Under the pieces are notes generated by a model. That model searched no databases. It saw nothing but the letters and a program-made list of their open reading frames with translations, and was not told the DNA's origin. A stretch of 64,000 nt of DNA from Geminocystis herdmanii PCC 6308 (GTDB taxonomy: Bacteria > Cyanobacteriota > Cyanobacteriia > Cyanobacteriales > Cyanobacteriaceae): contig NZ_CM001775.1 of the NCBI RefSeq assembly GCF_000332235.1, positions 3,186,770 through 3,250,769 on the forward strand. Direction: 5' to 3'. A program made the translations under genes and the position numbers. This document shows positions 35,024 to 43,915 of the stretch, piece by piece. Every line of letters starts with the position of its first letter. The stretch's first letter is position 1.

Positions 35024-36940
35024 GTGCAAGTATTTAAAGAAATTATCGCGCGTTGGTGGTCAGAATTTACTCTCCAAACAAAATTAATGGCGATCGCTAC
35101 CTTGGTAGTATCGTTGGTTATGAGTAGTTTGACATTTTGGGCTGTCAATTCCATTCAACAGGAAGCTCAAATGAATGATACTCGTTTCGGTAGAGATTTA
35201 GGATTATTGTTAGCTAGTAACGTTACTCCTTTGATTGCCGAAGATAAATTAACGGAAGTTGCCAGATTTTCAGGACGTTTTTTTAATAGCACATCCAGCG
35301 TGAGATATATTATCTATGCTAACGAAGAAGGACATATTTTTTTCGGTATTCCTTTTACGGAAAATGAAGTAAAAAACTCATTGACGATTCAGCGTAAATT
35401 AGAGTTACCCGAAGATTATAACCCCAAGGCAAAAATTCCTGTTGTCAGACAACATTTAACTCCTAACGGCAAAGTCACCGATGTATTTGTACCCTTATCG
35501 GATCATAATCATTATTTAGGGGTATTGGCTATTGGTATTAATCCGAATCCTACTGTTGTCGCTTCTTCTAACCTTACTAGAGATGTCACCATTGCGGTAT
35601 TTATCTCTATTTGGGCAATGGTTATTTTAGGAGGGGTATTCAACGCCTTAACTATTACTCAACCCATCAAAGAATTACTGTTAGGGGTGAAAAATATCGC
35701 CGCTGGAAATTTTAAACAAAGAATTGATTTACCCCTTGGGGGAGAATTGGGAGAGTTGATATTAAGTTTTAATGACATGGCAGAAATTTTAGAGAAATAT
35801 GAAGAACAAAATATCGAAGAATTAACCGCCGAAAAAGCCAAATTAGAAACCCTTGTTTCCACTATTGCTGATGGAGCAATTTTACTAGATTCTCAACTAA
35901 AATTAATCTTAGTAAATCCTGCGGCTAGAAGAATGTTTAATTGGGAAAATACCCATATTATTGGGGAAAATTTATTAGAATATTTACCGTTAGAAGTTAC
36001 GCAACAATTGAAGACTCCTTTAAATAATATTTCCCATGAAGATCATCACGAAGTCGAAAAAGATCATCAAAATATTTTACCTACTAGGGGAGAATTTACC
36101 ATAACTTTAACTTCTCCTAATCAACATATTTTTAGAATTTTACTCACTCAAGTATTAGATCAAAATAGGGAAAACATCAAAGGAATTGTCATGACTGTAC
36201 AAGATATAACGAAAGAGGCGGAATTAAATGAGGCTAAAAGTCAATTTATTAGTAATGTTTCCCATGAATTAAGAACTCCTTTATTTAATATAAAATCTTT
36301 TATAGAAACTCTTTTTGAATATGGGGACGACTTAACGGAAGCTGAAAAATTAGAGTTTTTACAAACTGCTAATAATGAGACCGATCGACTTAGCCGTTTA
36401 GTTAATGATGTGTTAGACTTATCTCGTTTAGAGTCTAGTAGAAGTTATGAATTTAGTCCTTTAGATTTAGCACAACCCATTGAACAAACTTTAAGAACTT
36501 ATCAATTAAATGCTAAGGATAAAAACATCCAATTAATCCACGAAATAACTCCCGAATTACCTCCTATTTTGGGACATTATGATTTACTTTTACAGGTGTT
36601 AATTAATTTAGTGGGCAATGCTCTAAAATTCACTTTAGAAGGGGGGAAAGTCACCGTTAAAGCCCATCCTGTACAGGCTAACCCCGAAAACCCCGAAGAA
36701 TTTTCCCATGTGAGGGTAGAAATATGTGATACAGGAATTGGTATTGCACCCGAAGACCAAGAGGCTATATTCGATCGATTTTTCCGAGTCGAAAATAGAG
36801 TCCATACTTTAGAAGGTACGGGATTAGGACTTTCGATCGTCAAGAATATTACAGAAAAGCACAACAGTCGTATTCACTTAAACAGTGAAGTGGGAGTGGG
36901 TACAACATTTTGGTTTGATTTACCAATCTATAGTCAATAG
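35024..36940 (+). CDS. nblS: Sensor histidine kinase NblS (Hik33)
   Basis: 638 residues, starting at GTG. NblS/Hik33 senses high light, cold, redox and nutrient stress and controls phycobilisome degradation and high-light genes. Layout: membrane segment (about 22-42, KLMAIATLVVSLVMSSLTF), extracytoplasmic Cache-like domain, second membrane segment (about 190-208), HAMP (ITQPIKELLLGVKNIAAGNFKQRI), PAS (ILLDSQLKLILVNPAARRMF), HisKA with the phosphoacceptor in SNVSHELRTPL (about 414), and an HATPase with NLVGNALKFT, CDTGIGI and GTGLGLSIVK. The opening WWSEFTLQTKLMAIAT is highly typical of NblS. Confidence 0.95.
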   Translation: MQVFKEIIARWWSEFTLQTKLMAIATLVVSLVMSSLTFWAVNSIQQEAQMNDTRFGRDLGLLLASNVTPLIAEDKLTEVARFSGRFFNSTSSVRYIIYANEEGHIFFGIPFTENEVKNSLTIQRKLELPEDYNPKAKIPVVRQHLTPNGKVTDVFVPLSDHNHYLGVLAIGINPNPTVVASSNLTRDVTIAVFISIWAMVILGGVFNALTITQPIKELLLGVKNIAAGNFKQRIDLPLGGELGELILSFNDMAEILEKYEEQNIEELTAEKAKLETLVSTIADGAILLDSQLKLILVNPAARRMFNWENTHIIGENLLEYLPLEVTQQLKTPLNNISHEDHHEVEKDHQNILPTRGEFTITLTSPNQHIFRILLTQVLDQNRENIKGIVMTVQDITKEAELNEAKSQFISNVSHELRTPLFNIKSFIETLFEYGDDLTEAEKLEFLQTANNETDRLSRLVNDVLDLSRLESSRSYEFSPLDLAQPIEQTLRTYQLNAKDKNIQLIHEITPELPPILGHYDLLLQVLINLVGNALKFTLEGGKVTVKAHPVQANPENPEEFSHVRVEICDTGIGIAPEDQEAIFDRFFRVENRVHTLEGTGLGLSIVKNITEKHNSRIHLNSEVGVGTTFWFDLPIYSQ

Positions 36941-37065
36941 GCATCCAGTAAAAATTAAATTTTTGATGCCTAAAACTATTGTAGAGAGGTAAAATTTTAC
37001 GTCTCTACCGAAAATAAAAAAAAGATAATGGAGAATAGTTTTATTGTAATTGAGGTTATTTTTTA

Positions 37066-37221
37066 ATGACAAAACAAAGAAAAAAATCTGATTTTCCTAC
37101 TAAAATATGTCTTGTTTGTGGACTTCCTTTTACATGGCGAAAAAAATGGTCAAAATGTTGGGATGATGTTAAATATTGTTCTGAAAAATGCCGTAAAAAT
37201 AAAATCTCTAAGTCGCTTTAG
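37066..37221 (+). CDS. DUF2256 zinc-ribbon-like small protein
   Basis: 51 residues. Four Cys in the DUF2256 pattern: [21 protein letters not shown] then YCSEKCR. Small, basic, probably zinc-binding and nucleic-acid-associated; family function unknown. ATG at 37066; no strong ribosome site. Too short for ordinary ORF filters. Confidence 0.85.
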   Translation: MTKQRKKSDFPTKICLVCGLPFTWRKKWSKCWDDVKYCSEKCRKNKISKSL

Positions 37222-37310
37222 CACACTTGTGTTGCTAGTTATATAAAATTTTTTTCTTAGGGAGTGATGATATAACATCATTACATTAAAATCGATCGAA
37301 CTTAGTAAAA

Positions 37311-37529
37311 TTAATTAATTTCGGCAAATAATTTTTGAGCATTTTCGGGTAAATCAATCATGATAAAATAACTTGCAGGATATAAATAATCTTCTTGTGA
37401 GTCGTCTATAATTCGCAGATAATTATCTTTGTTTGCAGAATTATCAACTAAAACTTGATAAACTTTAAAAATGGTTAAATCATCTTCATTTTTATTATTA
37501 ATACATAAAACAAATTTTATTTTTTTCAT
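37311..37529 (-). CDS. Conserved small hypothetical protein (second of a pair)
   Basis: 72 residues. Sequence such as FKVYQVLVDNSANKDNYLRIIDDSQEDYLYPASYF matches a small cyanobacterial family I recall as recurrent. It follows the 77-residue gene by 7 nt in the same direction. Gene-pair size and spacing resemble a toxin-antitoxin module, but no known toxin fold is evident. Confidence 0.7.
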   Translation of the reverse strand: MKKIKFVLCINNKNEDDLTIFKVYQVLVDNSANKDNYLRIIDDSQEDYLYPASYFIMIDLPENAQKLFAEIN

Positions 37530-37536
37530 AGCTTTT

Positions 37537-37770
37537 TTAATCTAAAAAACATTTAATTTTTAATTTTCTTTTGCCAATACTATGAGCTTCATACCAATGA
37601 ATTTCAGCTAAACGAATATTACCATTTTCAAGAATAACTTGTGCAATTCCTTTTAATTTTCGCCATCTACCGTCTCCATATTTATCACGCAATTGTGCTA
37701 ATTCTCGAATGGAGTTCGTTACTGCAATAACTTCTATATTTTTGATTGTACCAATAATTTCAAAATTCAC
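37537..37770 (-). CDS. Conserved small hypothetical protein (first of a pair)
   Basis: 77 residues, ending in a very basic segment. Characteristic stretch: RELAQLRDKYGDGRWRKLKGIAQVILENGNI, then EIHWYEAHSIGKRKLKIKCFLD. This is a widespread cyanobacterial hypothetical family. Paired with the following gene (7-nt gap). Possibly nucleic-acid-binding by charge. Confidence 0.7.
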   Translation of the reverse strand: MNFEIIGTIKNIEVIAVTNSIRELAQLRDKYGDGRWRKLKGIAQVILENGNIRLAEIHWYEAHSIGKRKLKIKCFLD

Positions 37771-37931
37771 AAAACATCAACTCCCATTTTTATTAATTCC
37801 TGATTTAATTGATTTTGTTGTTATTTTATTACTTAAAAGTTTACAGTCTCTAGTTCGACACGAAGCAATCTCAAAGCTAATCGCTTAAATATCACAACAA
37901 CGATGTCTTAATTATAAATTTCAATATTATT

Positions 37932-38504
37932 TTACAATTTTTTCCATAAAGCTAAACCGCCTCCTCTACCTCTGGCAGCGATAAATTTATCTGTGACGAG
38001 AAAATAGCTAAAAAATGCTTGTTTACTAATGTTTGTTGCATAAAATTTATCTTCCCCTTGTCTTCCCTTTCTGATATTTGTTTGATATATTTTGTTTCCT
38101 AAAATTTCCATTATTAAGTAAGTAAAATCAAAAGCGATGATATTTTTTTTCTCGATAAATTTACATGGACCATCGATCGAAAACTTTACTAAACCAAATT
38201 TTACCGTATTTTCTACCCTACCTTGAGTAAAATTTTCTGGAAAAGAATAAGAGATGATAACTTGAGTAAAAAAAGGTAAATAAAAACCTGAACCGAGAAT
38301 ATTTCCTAATTTTTTTTGACTGTTTTTAGTACCAGTAATAAAGTATAATTGCCAATTTCCTATTAATTGTTCAACATTATATTTTGGCTTGTGTTGATGG
38401 CTATATTTTTCTGCGGATAATAATGCTGATACTATCTCCTGACTTGCGGGGTTTGAGACTTTATTGTTAGTAGCATCATTTAAAATTTGAAGAAAATCTG
38501 TCAT
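37932..38504 (-). CDS. PAP/fibrillin-like protein
   Basis: 190 residues, soluble. GNWQLYFITGTKNSQKKLG near residue 48, then YLPFFTQVIISYSF and FSIDGPCKFIEKKNIIAFDFTYL, and a Gly-rich C terminus (VTDKFIAARGRGGGLALW). The pattern resembles plastid-lipid-associated (PAP/fibrillin) proteins, which bind thylakoid or plastoglobule lipids. Family assignment is tentative. Single gene between small conserved genes. Confidence 0.6.
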   Translation of the reverse strand: MTDFLQILNDATNNKVSNPASQEIVSALLSAEKYSHQHKPKYNVEQLIGNWQLYFITGTKNSQKKLGNILGSGFYLPFFTQVIISYSFPENFTQGRVENTVKFGLVKFSIDGPCKFIEKKNIIAFDFTYLIMEILGNKIYQTNIRKGRQGEDKFYATNISKQAFFSYFLVTDKFIAARGRGGGLALWKKL

Positions 38505-38579
38505 AAAATACCTTTAAATTAATTGCAGTTGATTATAAGAATAGGCTATAAATAGATTTATTCAATTATTTCTGTTTTT

Positions 38580-38756
38580 ATGACTAATCCTGAATCTATT
38601 ACCAATGATACCCCAGAAACCGAAACTAAAGATAGCTATGTCAAGTTAGCTATGCGCAATATGGTGAAAAAAAAGGGATTATCTTTAAAACACTTTTTCT
38701 TAACTACCGTGGGATTATTAGGGTTTTTAGTGGGAATTTCCTATTTAACTCGATAA
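38580..38756 (+). CDS. DUF3285 small membrane protein
   Basis: 58 residues. Acidic N terminus, then SYVKLAMRNMVKKKGLSLKHFF and one membrane helix (LTTVGLLGFLVGISYL). Sequence is the conserved DUF3285 pattern of cyanobacteria; function unknown. ATG at 38580. Convergent with the broken gene at 38765. Confidence 0.85.
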   Translation: MTNPESITNDTPETETKDSYVKLAMRNMVKKKGLSLKHFFLTTVGLLGFLVGISYLTR

Positions 38757-38764
38757 GTTTTAGC

Positions 38765-39955
38765 TTAATTCTCCCCTTTTTTTGTGGGAGATTCTTCTTC
38801 TTTTTGGGAATGAGGTAGTTCGATCGAGTATAAATCTTGAATAGTCATGTTAAAATTTAACTGTAAAAATCTGTTAATTTTTAATAATTCTGTGGGAAAT
38901 CCTCGCACATCAAAATTTTTATCTTGCAATTTTTTTACTAATTGATAATCCTTATTTTTTAATAACATTTGTTCTTCTAATTCTCTTTCTTCCGGGGGTA
39001 AATGATCTAAAGATAATAAGATTAATATTCCTTCTGTTAATTGTTTTATATTTGTACTTGTTAAAGGAATAGATTGTAAAATACTTCTTTTTAAGAGTGT
39101 TTTATGTTCACTTTCTATGGGGGGAAAATTATTTTCTGTTAAACTTTTTTTGTCTTTATTAACTTCTTCTAAATATGTTTTGATAAGGTTAATAAATTTA
39201 TCTTTATTTTCTTTTAATTTTTTATCTAAAATTGCAATGCGACTAGAATCACCAATAGAAGTATGAATTTTCAGTGATTTTCTTTCTTCTTCCTTTAAGT
39301 ATTCTGTTTCTTTTGCTAACTCATAATGAAGGTTAAAAATTTTATTAACAGTTTCTAAAGATAAACGATAATTATTAGTTAAAGTAGCAATATTTTCCTG
39401 TAAATCTTCTATGATTAATTTACTTAAATCAACTTTCGCTTCCGTTAAAATCTTAATATCTTGACGACTATCCCAAAAAATAAAAGTATCAAAATTATAC
39501 TTTTTTGTTACTTCTATAATTATTTGTTTAAGTTTTTTTAAAACTAATTCTAAGTCTTGATTGTAGTCTAAATCGTGATATTTAGAGTTTGCTGAATAAA
39601 TCAGAAAGCTATTAAAATCAACGGTTTAGATATAATACATTAGTGAAAAAGTGCGCCGTTTTGAGGATTTTTATTCAAAAATTCGACACTTTTGACCTTA
39701 TTTTTTTAATACAACTATACTTGTTCTATCTATCAACAGCATCAAAACCTTGATGTTTCAGTATTTATCCTATCTCCTGTCTCCTGACTCCTCTCTCCTA
39801 TCCTCATCAAAATACTTTTTCAGCAAACCCTATTTAGAGTTTAAATTTTTTTTATTACTAAACCATGAATAACCGATTTCTGTGGGTTGTTTATAGATTT
39901 TATCGCCAATTTTTTTGTCTTTAAATTCTAAGTCGATATAAGCTATTTTACTCAT
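38765..39955 (-). pseudogene. Gene of unknown function disrupted by a MITE
   Basis: The 5' part (ATG at 39955) encodes 41 residues beginning MSKIAYIDLEFKDKK and stops at a TAG created by the insert (39830-39832). The 3' part continues from YHDLDYNQDLELVLKK to ESPTKKGEN with no stops. Removing one copy of the 12-bp duplication plus the insert (252 bp, 84 codons) restores a 312-residue frame. The restored protein is mostly helical (LSKLIIEDLQENIATLTNNYRL). The opening YIDLEF is faintly like DEDD exonucleases, but I do not assign it. Internal ATGs might still give a short C-terminal product. Confidence 0.85.
39588..39830. mobile_element. MITE, about 243 bp, inserted in a coding gene
   Basis: Flanked by TATTTAGAGTTT on both sides (39579-39590 and 39831-39842); the terminal GTTTGCTGAA/TTCAGCAAAC inverted repeats overlap that duplication, so target duplication is about 9 bp. 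The interior is non-coding and includes tandem GGAGAC/GGAGAG units. The outer 25 nt recur alone elsewhere in the window. Confidence 0.8.
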
Positions 39956-40020
39956 GTATTATATTCATATAGCGAACCGATTTAATTGGTGAAATATTTT
40001 TACATAAAATTATCACAATT

Positions 40021-40054
40021 AATTTCTAATTCCTAATTCCTAATTCCTAATTCC
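40021..40054. repeat. ATTCCTA heptamer array after ctp
   Basis: About four copies of ATTCCTA adjoin the stop of the carboxyl-terminal protease gene. In gene sense every unit carries TAG. Confidence 0.75.
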
Positions 40055-40055
40055 A

Positions 40056-41327
40056 TTAATTGGGTTTTTGAGCTATTTGTTGAGATAAAATTTCTAAGGC
40101 TTTTTTAAACTGTGCATCGTCGATCGTACCTATTTTAAGACGATCTTGGATTAAAACTTCTTTTTCTTCATCGCTCATTTCATAAACTATATCAGGAGTG
40201 ATACCTTGTTTATTAATATCTCTGCCATCGGGAGTTAAGTATTTGGCGATCGTAACTGCCATACCAGAGCCATCCCCTAAACCTCGCACCGATTGCACTA
40301 AGCCTTTTCCAAAGGTTTGAGTTCCTACGACAATACCTCGTTTATGATCTTGTAATGCACCAGAAAGAATCTCACTAGCACTAGCAGAACCACCATCAAC
40401 TAAAACCACCACGGGTTTATTCGTTAAAGCAGTACCATTGGCACTATGGGCATCTACTTCTCCCACTCGATCGACAGTCGTAACAATTCGACCTTCATCA
40501 ATAAACATTCTGGCAATTTCTACACTAGAGTATAACAACCCCCCTGGGTTCGATCGTAAATCGAGGATATAACCTGCAACATTATTTTTTTCACCTTCTA
40601 AAATTGCCTGTTTCATCTCAGCGGCAGCATTACTACTAAATTGCACTAAGCGAATATAGTCAAATTTACCTATATCTGGACTCTGTTCAACTCTTGCTCT
40701 GACAGGATGTATTTCGATTTTAGCTCTGGTAATCGTAAAATTCATCATTTCCCCTTCTCGTTCGATGACTAAATCAACGCTACTACCGGGAGTCCCTCTG
40801 ATCATCGATACCGCATCATTTAACTCCATTCCTTCCGTAGTTTTACCATCAATTTTACGAATAATATCCTTAGAAATAATACCTGCCGAAAAAGCAGGAG
40901 TATCTTCAATAGGAGAAATTACAATAATATTATTTGTTTCTTCTTCCTTCGTAATTTGAATACCAATCCCAGTTAATTCCCCTGAAGTATCAATTTGCAT
41001 GGTTTTAAATTCTTCAGGATTCATAAAGCGTGTATAAGGATCATTGAGCTTTTTGAGCATTTCTCGAATCGCTTCGTAGGCTTGTTCCTTATCGCTGTAT
41101 TCCTTCCCTAGATACTCTTTTCTAACTTCTCGCCAATCTTCTCCGTTAAAAGTCGCATCAACATATCTACCATTAATAACTTGCCATACTTCATCTACTA
41201 ATTCTTTGGGGCTATCTTTAAAAAAAGCCTGACTTTGGGAAAATCGAAGCCCAAAACCTGTGATCGCCACACTAGAAACGGCTAAGGCAGTTGTACCCAG
41301 AATTAGTCCACGTTTAGTGATATTCAT
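40056..41327 (-). CDS. ctpC: Carboxyl-terminal processing protease (CtpC-like)
   Basis: 423 residues. N-terminal signal or anchor (about 8-35, GLILGTTALAVSSVAITGFGL; AFF follows), so lumenal or periplasmic. A PDZ domain (ELTGIGIQITKEEETNNIIVISPI, about 115-200) precedes the S41 protease domain with catalytic Ser in VDGGSASASEI (about 315) and Lys in GTQTFGKGLVQ (about 341). Ctp proteases trim C termini of exported proteins; CtpA matures D1. This sequence seems closest to cyanobacterial CtpC, but the paralog assignment is from memory. Sits upstream of, and in the same direction as, nothing obvious; PBP1A lies on its 5' side. Confidence 0.85.
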   Translation of the reverse strand: MNITKRGLILGTTALAVSSVAITGFGLRFSQSQAFFKDSPKELVDEVWQVINGRYVDATFNGEDWREVRKEYLGKEYSDKEQAYEAIREMLKKLNDPYTRFMNPEEFKTMQIDTSGELTGIGIQITKEEETNNIIVISPIEDTPAFSAGIISKDIIRKIDGKTTEGMELNDAVSMIRGTPGSSVDLVIEREGEMMNFTITRAKIEIHPVRARVEQSPDIGKFDYIRLVQFSSNAAAEMKQAILEGEKNNVAGYILDLRSNPGGLLYSSVEIARMFIDEGRIVTTVDRVGEVDAHSANGTALTNKPVVVLVDGGSASASEILSGALQDHKRGIVVGTQTFGKGLVQSVRGLGDGSGMAVTIAKYLTPDGRDINKQGITPDIVYEMSDEEKEVLIQDRLKIGTIDDAQFKKALEILSQQIAQKPN

Positions 41328-41472
41328 ATTCTCAAATCTATAATCAAAACTTATAAGGGAACGGAAGTGAACTGTTTAATTAAAATTGTACTTGTTAAAT
41401 TTAAACAGAGTAAAATGATTTTTAACTAAAAAGTGCTTATTTTCTCCGATATTAACACAATTAATCATAATT

Positions 41473-41546
41473 AGGGCTAACTTGGAAGACTCCGAAGACA
41501 AGCAGACAGGCTGATTGTATTTCTGGTGAATGAATAAAATTCTCTC
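41473..41546. repeat. Dispersed GAAGACTCCGAAGACA repeat
   Basis: Matches 8980-9062 over about 74 nt, lacking two of the tandem GAAGACAG units. Lies just past the PBP1A stop. Confidence 0.7.
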
Positions 41547-41550
41547 TAAG

Positions 41551-43539
41551 CTAAATGGGATTGTTTCGACGACGACGGCGACGACGGCGAGTATTTTCTT
41601 GGGGTAATTCTTCAGGAGATTGTTGAACAAGAGTCGTTTTATGATAACTTTGTCTGGGTTTAAGGGGTTCTAATTTGATGGTAGCTTTATCTAAGGCTAA
41701 CCTACCCGGAGGATGTCCAAAATTCTCAATAGGCATTTTATCCGTAGCTTTTAACATAAAATTACGCCACATTTGCGCCGTTACAGCACTACTTCCCCAA
41801 GTTTCTTTATTATTATCATTGCCAACCCATATTCCTGTAGCTAGTTGGGGGATATAACCAATAAACCATAAATCTCTTGCCTTGTCGGATGTGCCTGTTT
41901 TTCCTGCCACGGGGCGCCCAATTTGGGCGGGGATTCCTGTACCTGATTGAACAACTCTTTGCAACATCCATGTTGTGATATTTGCACTATTTTTGTCTAA
42001 AGCAGTTTGAGGATTGAGTTTCGCTTCATAGAGAATTTCCCCATTACCATTAACGATGCTGGTGATACCATGAGCTTGTAAATGTTGTCCTTGATTTGCT
42101 AATGTAGCATAACCACTGGTTAATTCTAAAAGATTAACTTCCCACGCACCCAACGCCAAGGAGTAGGTAGGCTGTAAGTTCGATTCTATACCCATTTTTT
42201 GAGCTATTTTAATAACAGGATTCCAACCAACATCAATCAAGGTTTTGATAGCAACTACGTTTAAGGATGATGTTAGGGCTTCGGAAATTGATACGTCTCC
42301 TCGATAGCTGTCACCGTAGTTTTTTGGCTCATATCCATCTACTACATAGGGAGCATCTAAATAGTTTTTGGTGGGTGACATTCCTCCAGCGATGGCGGCT
42401 GCATAGACAAAGGTTTTAAAAGTTGAGCCTGGTTGTCGTTGTGCTTGGGTAACTCGATTAAATTGATTATTGGCAAAGTCAACCCCTCCTACCATTGTAC
42501 GGATTTCTCCCGATCGAGGATCGATCGCTACTAATGCGCCTTGGGTGAATTTTTGCCATTTACCATAACGATTTACGGCTTTTTCTACTACTTCTTCTCC
42601 TGCTTCCTGCCATTGAGGGTTAAGGGTGGTGTTAATGATAATGCCTCCTTGGGCTAGTTTATCTCGACTGACATATTTCCCCATTTCTTTTTGTATGTAT
42701 TCGACAAAATAGGGTGCTTTGCGAATTTGTCGTTTTAAGGGGCTAGATTTGATTTTTAAGGGGGTTTCGATGGCACTTTGGGCTTCTTCTGGAGTAATAT
42801 ACCCCTGTTGTGCCATACGAGTTAACACCATATTTCGGCGAGTGGTAGCCACTTCGGGGTTTTCGAGGGGAGAATAAAGACTTGGCGCTGGGGTAATTCC
42901 TGCAATGGTAGCAATTTCAGGGAGGGTAAGTTCATCTAAAGATTTGCTAAAGTAACGATGGGCGGCATCGGCAACTCCATAAGCGCCCGAACCGAGATAC
43001 ACTAAATTAAGATAGGTTTGTAATATTTCTTCCTTGCTTAGTTGATTATCGATTCTTTGCGCAATGATAACTTCTTTTAGCTTTCTTTCTATACTACGAT
43101 CTTGAGTTAAATACACAATTCTCGCCAGTTGTTGAGTAATAGTACTTCCTCCTTCCTTCACTTCTCCTGATTGAAAGTTGATGACACTAGCACGCGCGAT
43201 ACCTTGTATATCGACTCCTTTATGTTGATAATATCGACTATCTTCAATGGCAATAAACGCCTGTTGTAATTTTTTTGGTATTTCTGTAATTTTTTTTCGA
43301 TCGAAAGCTCCATCACCAAATTGTGCAAGAATGGTGTCATCTTTGGCTTTAATAATCAGGGTATTAGGTCGATCGTAGTTAACCACATTAGCGACATTAT
43401 CAGGTAAAGTTCGATCGAGTTCAAGCCATTTACCGATTAAAAAAGCAAGGAAACCGAAGTTAATGGTAAAAGCCATCGCAAAACCATACCAAAATATACG
43501 ATTGTGACGCAATTCTTTAACAGATGCGAATGTTACCAT
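41551..43539 (-). CDS. Class A penicillin-binding protein (PBP1A-type)
   Basis: About 662 residues from the ATG of MVTFASVKEL (43539); an in-frame upstream start (43563) adds eight residues. Membrane anchor at about 20-40. Glycosyltransferase domain with EDSRYYQHKGVD and EGGSTITQQLAR, then the transpeptidase with SxxK in PGSTFKTF, SLN in TSSLNVVAI and KTGTS. It polymerises and cross-links peptidoglycan from the periplasmic side. The protein ends with eight consecutive Arg (before NNPI), coded by CGN triplets. Confidence 0.93.
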   Translation of the reverse strand: MVTFASVKELRHNRIFWYGFAMAFTINFGFLAFLIGKWLELDRTLPDNVANVVNYDRPNTLIIKAKDDTILAQFGDGAFDRKKITEIPKKLQQAFIAIEDSRYYQHKGVDIQGIARASVINFQSGEVKEGGSTITQQLARIVYLTQDRSIERKLKEVIIAQRIDNQLSKEEILQTYLNLVYLGSGAYGVADAAHRYFSKSLDELTLPEIATIAGITPAPSLYSPLENPEVATTRRNMVLTRMAQQGYITPEEAQSAIETPLKIKSSPLKRQIRKAPYFVEYIQKEMGKYVSRDKLAQGGIIINTTLNPQWQEAGEEVVEKAVNRYGKWQKFTQGALVAIDPRSGEIRTMVGGVDFANNQFNRVTQAQRQPGSTFKTFVYAAAIAGGMSPTKNYLDAPYVVDGYEPKNYGDSYRGDVSISEALTSSLNVVAIKTLIDVGWNPVIKIAQKMGIESNLQPTYSLALGAWEVNLLELTSGYATLANQGQHLQAHGITSIVNGNGEILYEAKLNPQTALDKNSANITTWMLQRVVQSGTGIPAQIGRPVAGKTGTSDKARDLWFIGYIPQLATGIWVGNDNNKETWGSSAVTAQMWRNFMLKATDKMPIENFGHPPGRLALDKATIKLEPLKPRQSYHKTTLVQQSPEELPQENTRRRRRRRRNNPI

Positions 43540-43915
43540 TGTTTGCCCTCGATAGTTGATCAATTTTCTTTGAATAATGGTACTTTATTTTACCTGAGTT
43601 TGGAATTTAAGAGTTTTTTCGTGATCAAAAAATGTTCGATCGCAGTATTATAGACCTTAGTTAAATACAAGAATCCTTGATATAGTTAGGTTTTAGGCTT
43701 TAGGTTTTAGATTTTAGGTTAATTTTTCAACTTTTATTGAATTATTAAATTAAGTTAAATTAATTGATGTAAAACCAATTATTAATAGTTTTTTCTCAAT
43801 TCTTTACTTGAGTAATACCTAATACCTAACACCTTATCTTTACCAAGAAATTTTATCCCTCAGTGATATATTATATAATTAACTGTTTTTAATTTTGTTA
43901 TGGATGATCCCCATT
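43540..43915. other. Intergenic region between divergent PBP1A and DUF697-like genes
   Basis: Contains heptamer units of the GTTTTAG/GCTTTAG type (43684-43718) and TACCTAA units (43814-43832). No gene seen. Both flanking genes must be transcribed outward from here. Confidence 0.55.

Noticed and set aside
41376..41630. 84-codon frame overlapping the PBP1A 3' end
   Set aside because: It is a different-frame shadow of PBP1A running into a dispersed repeat.
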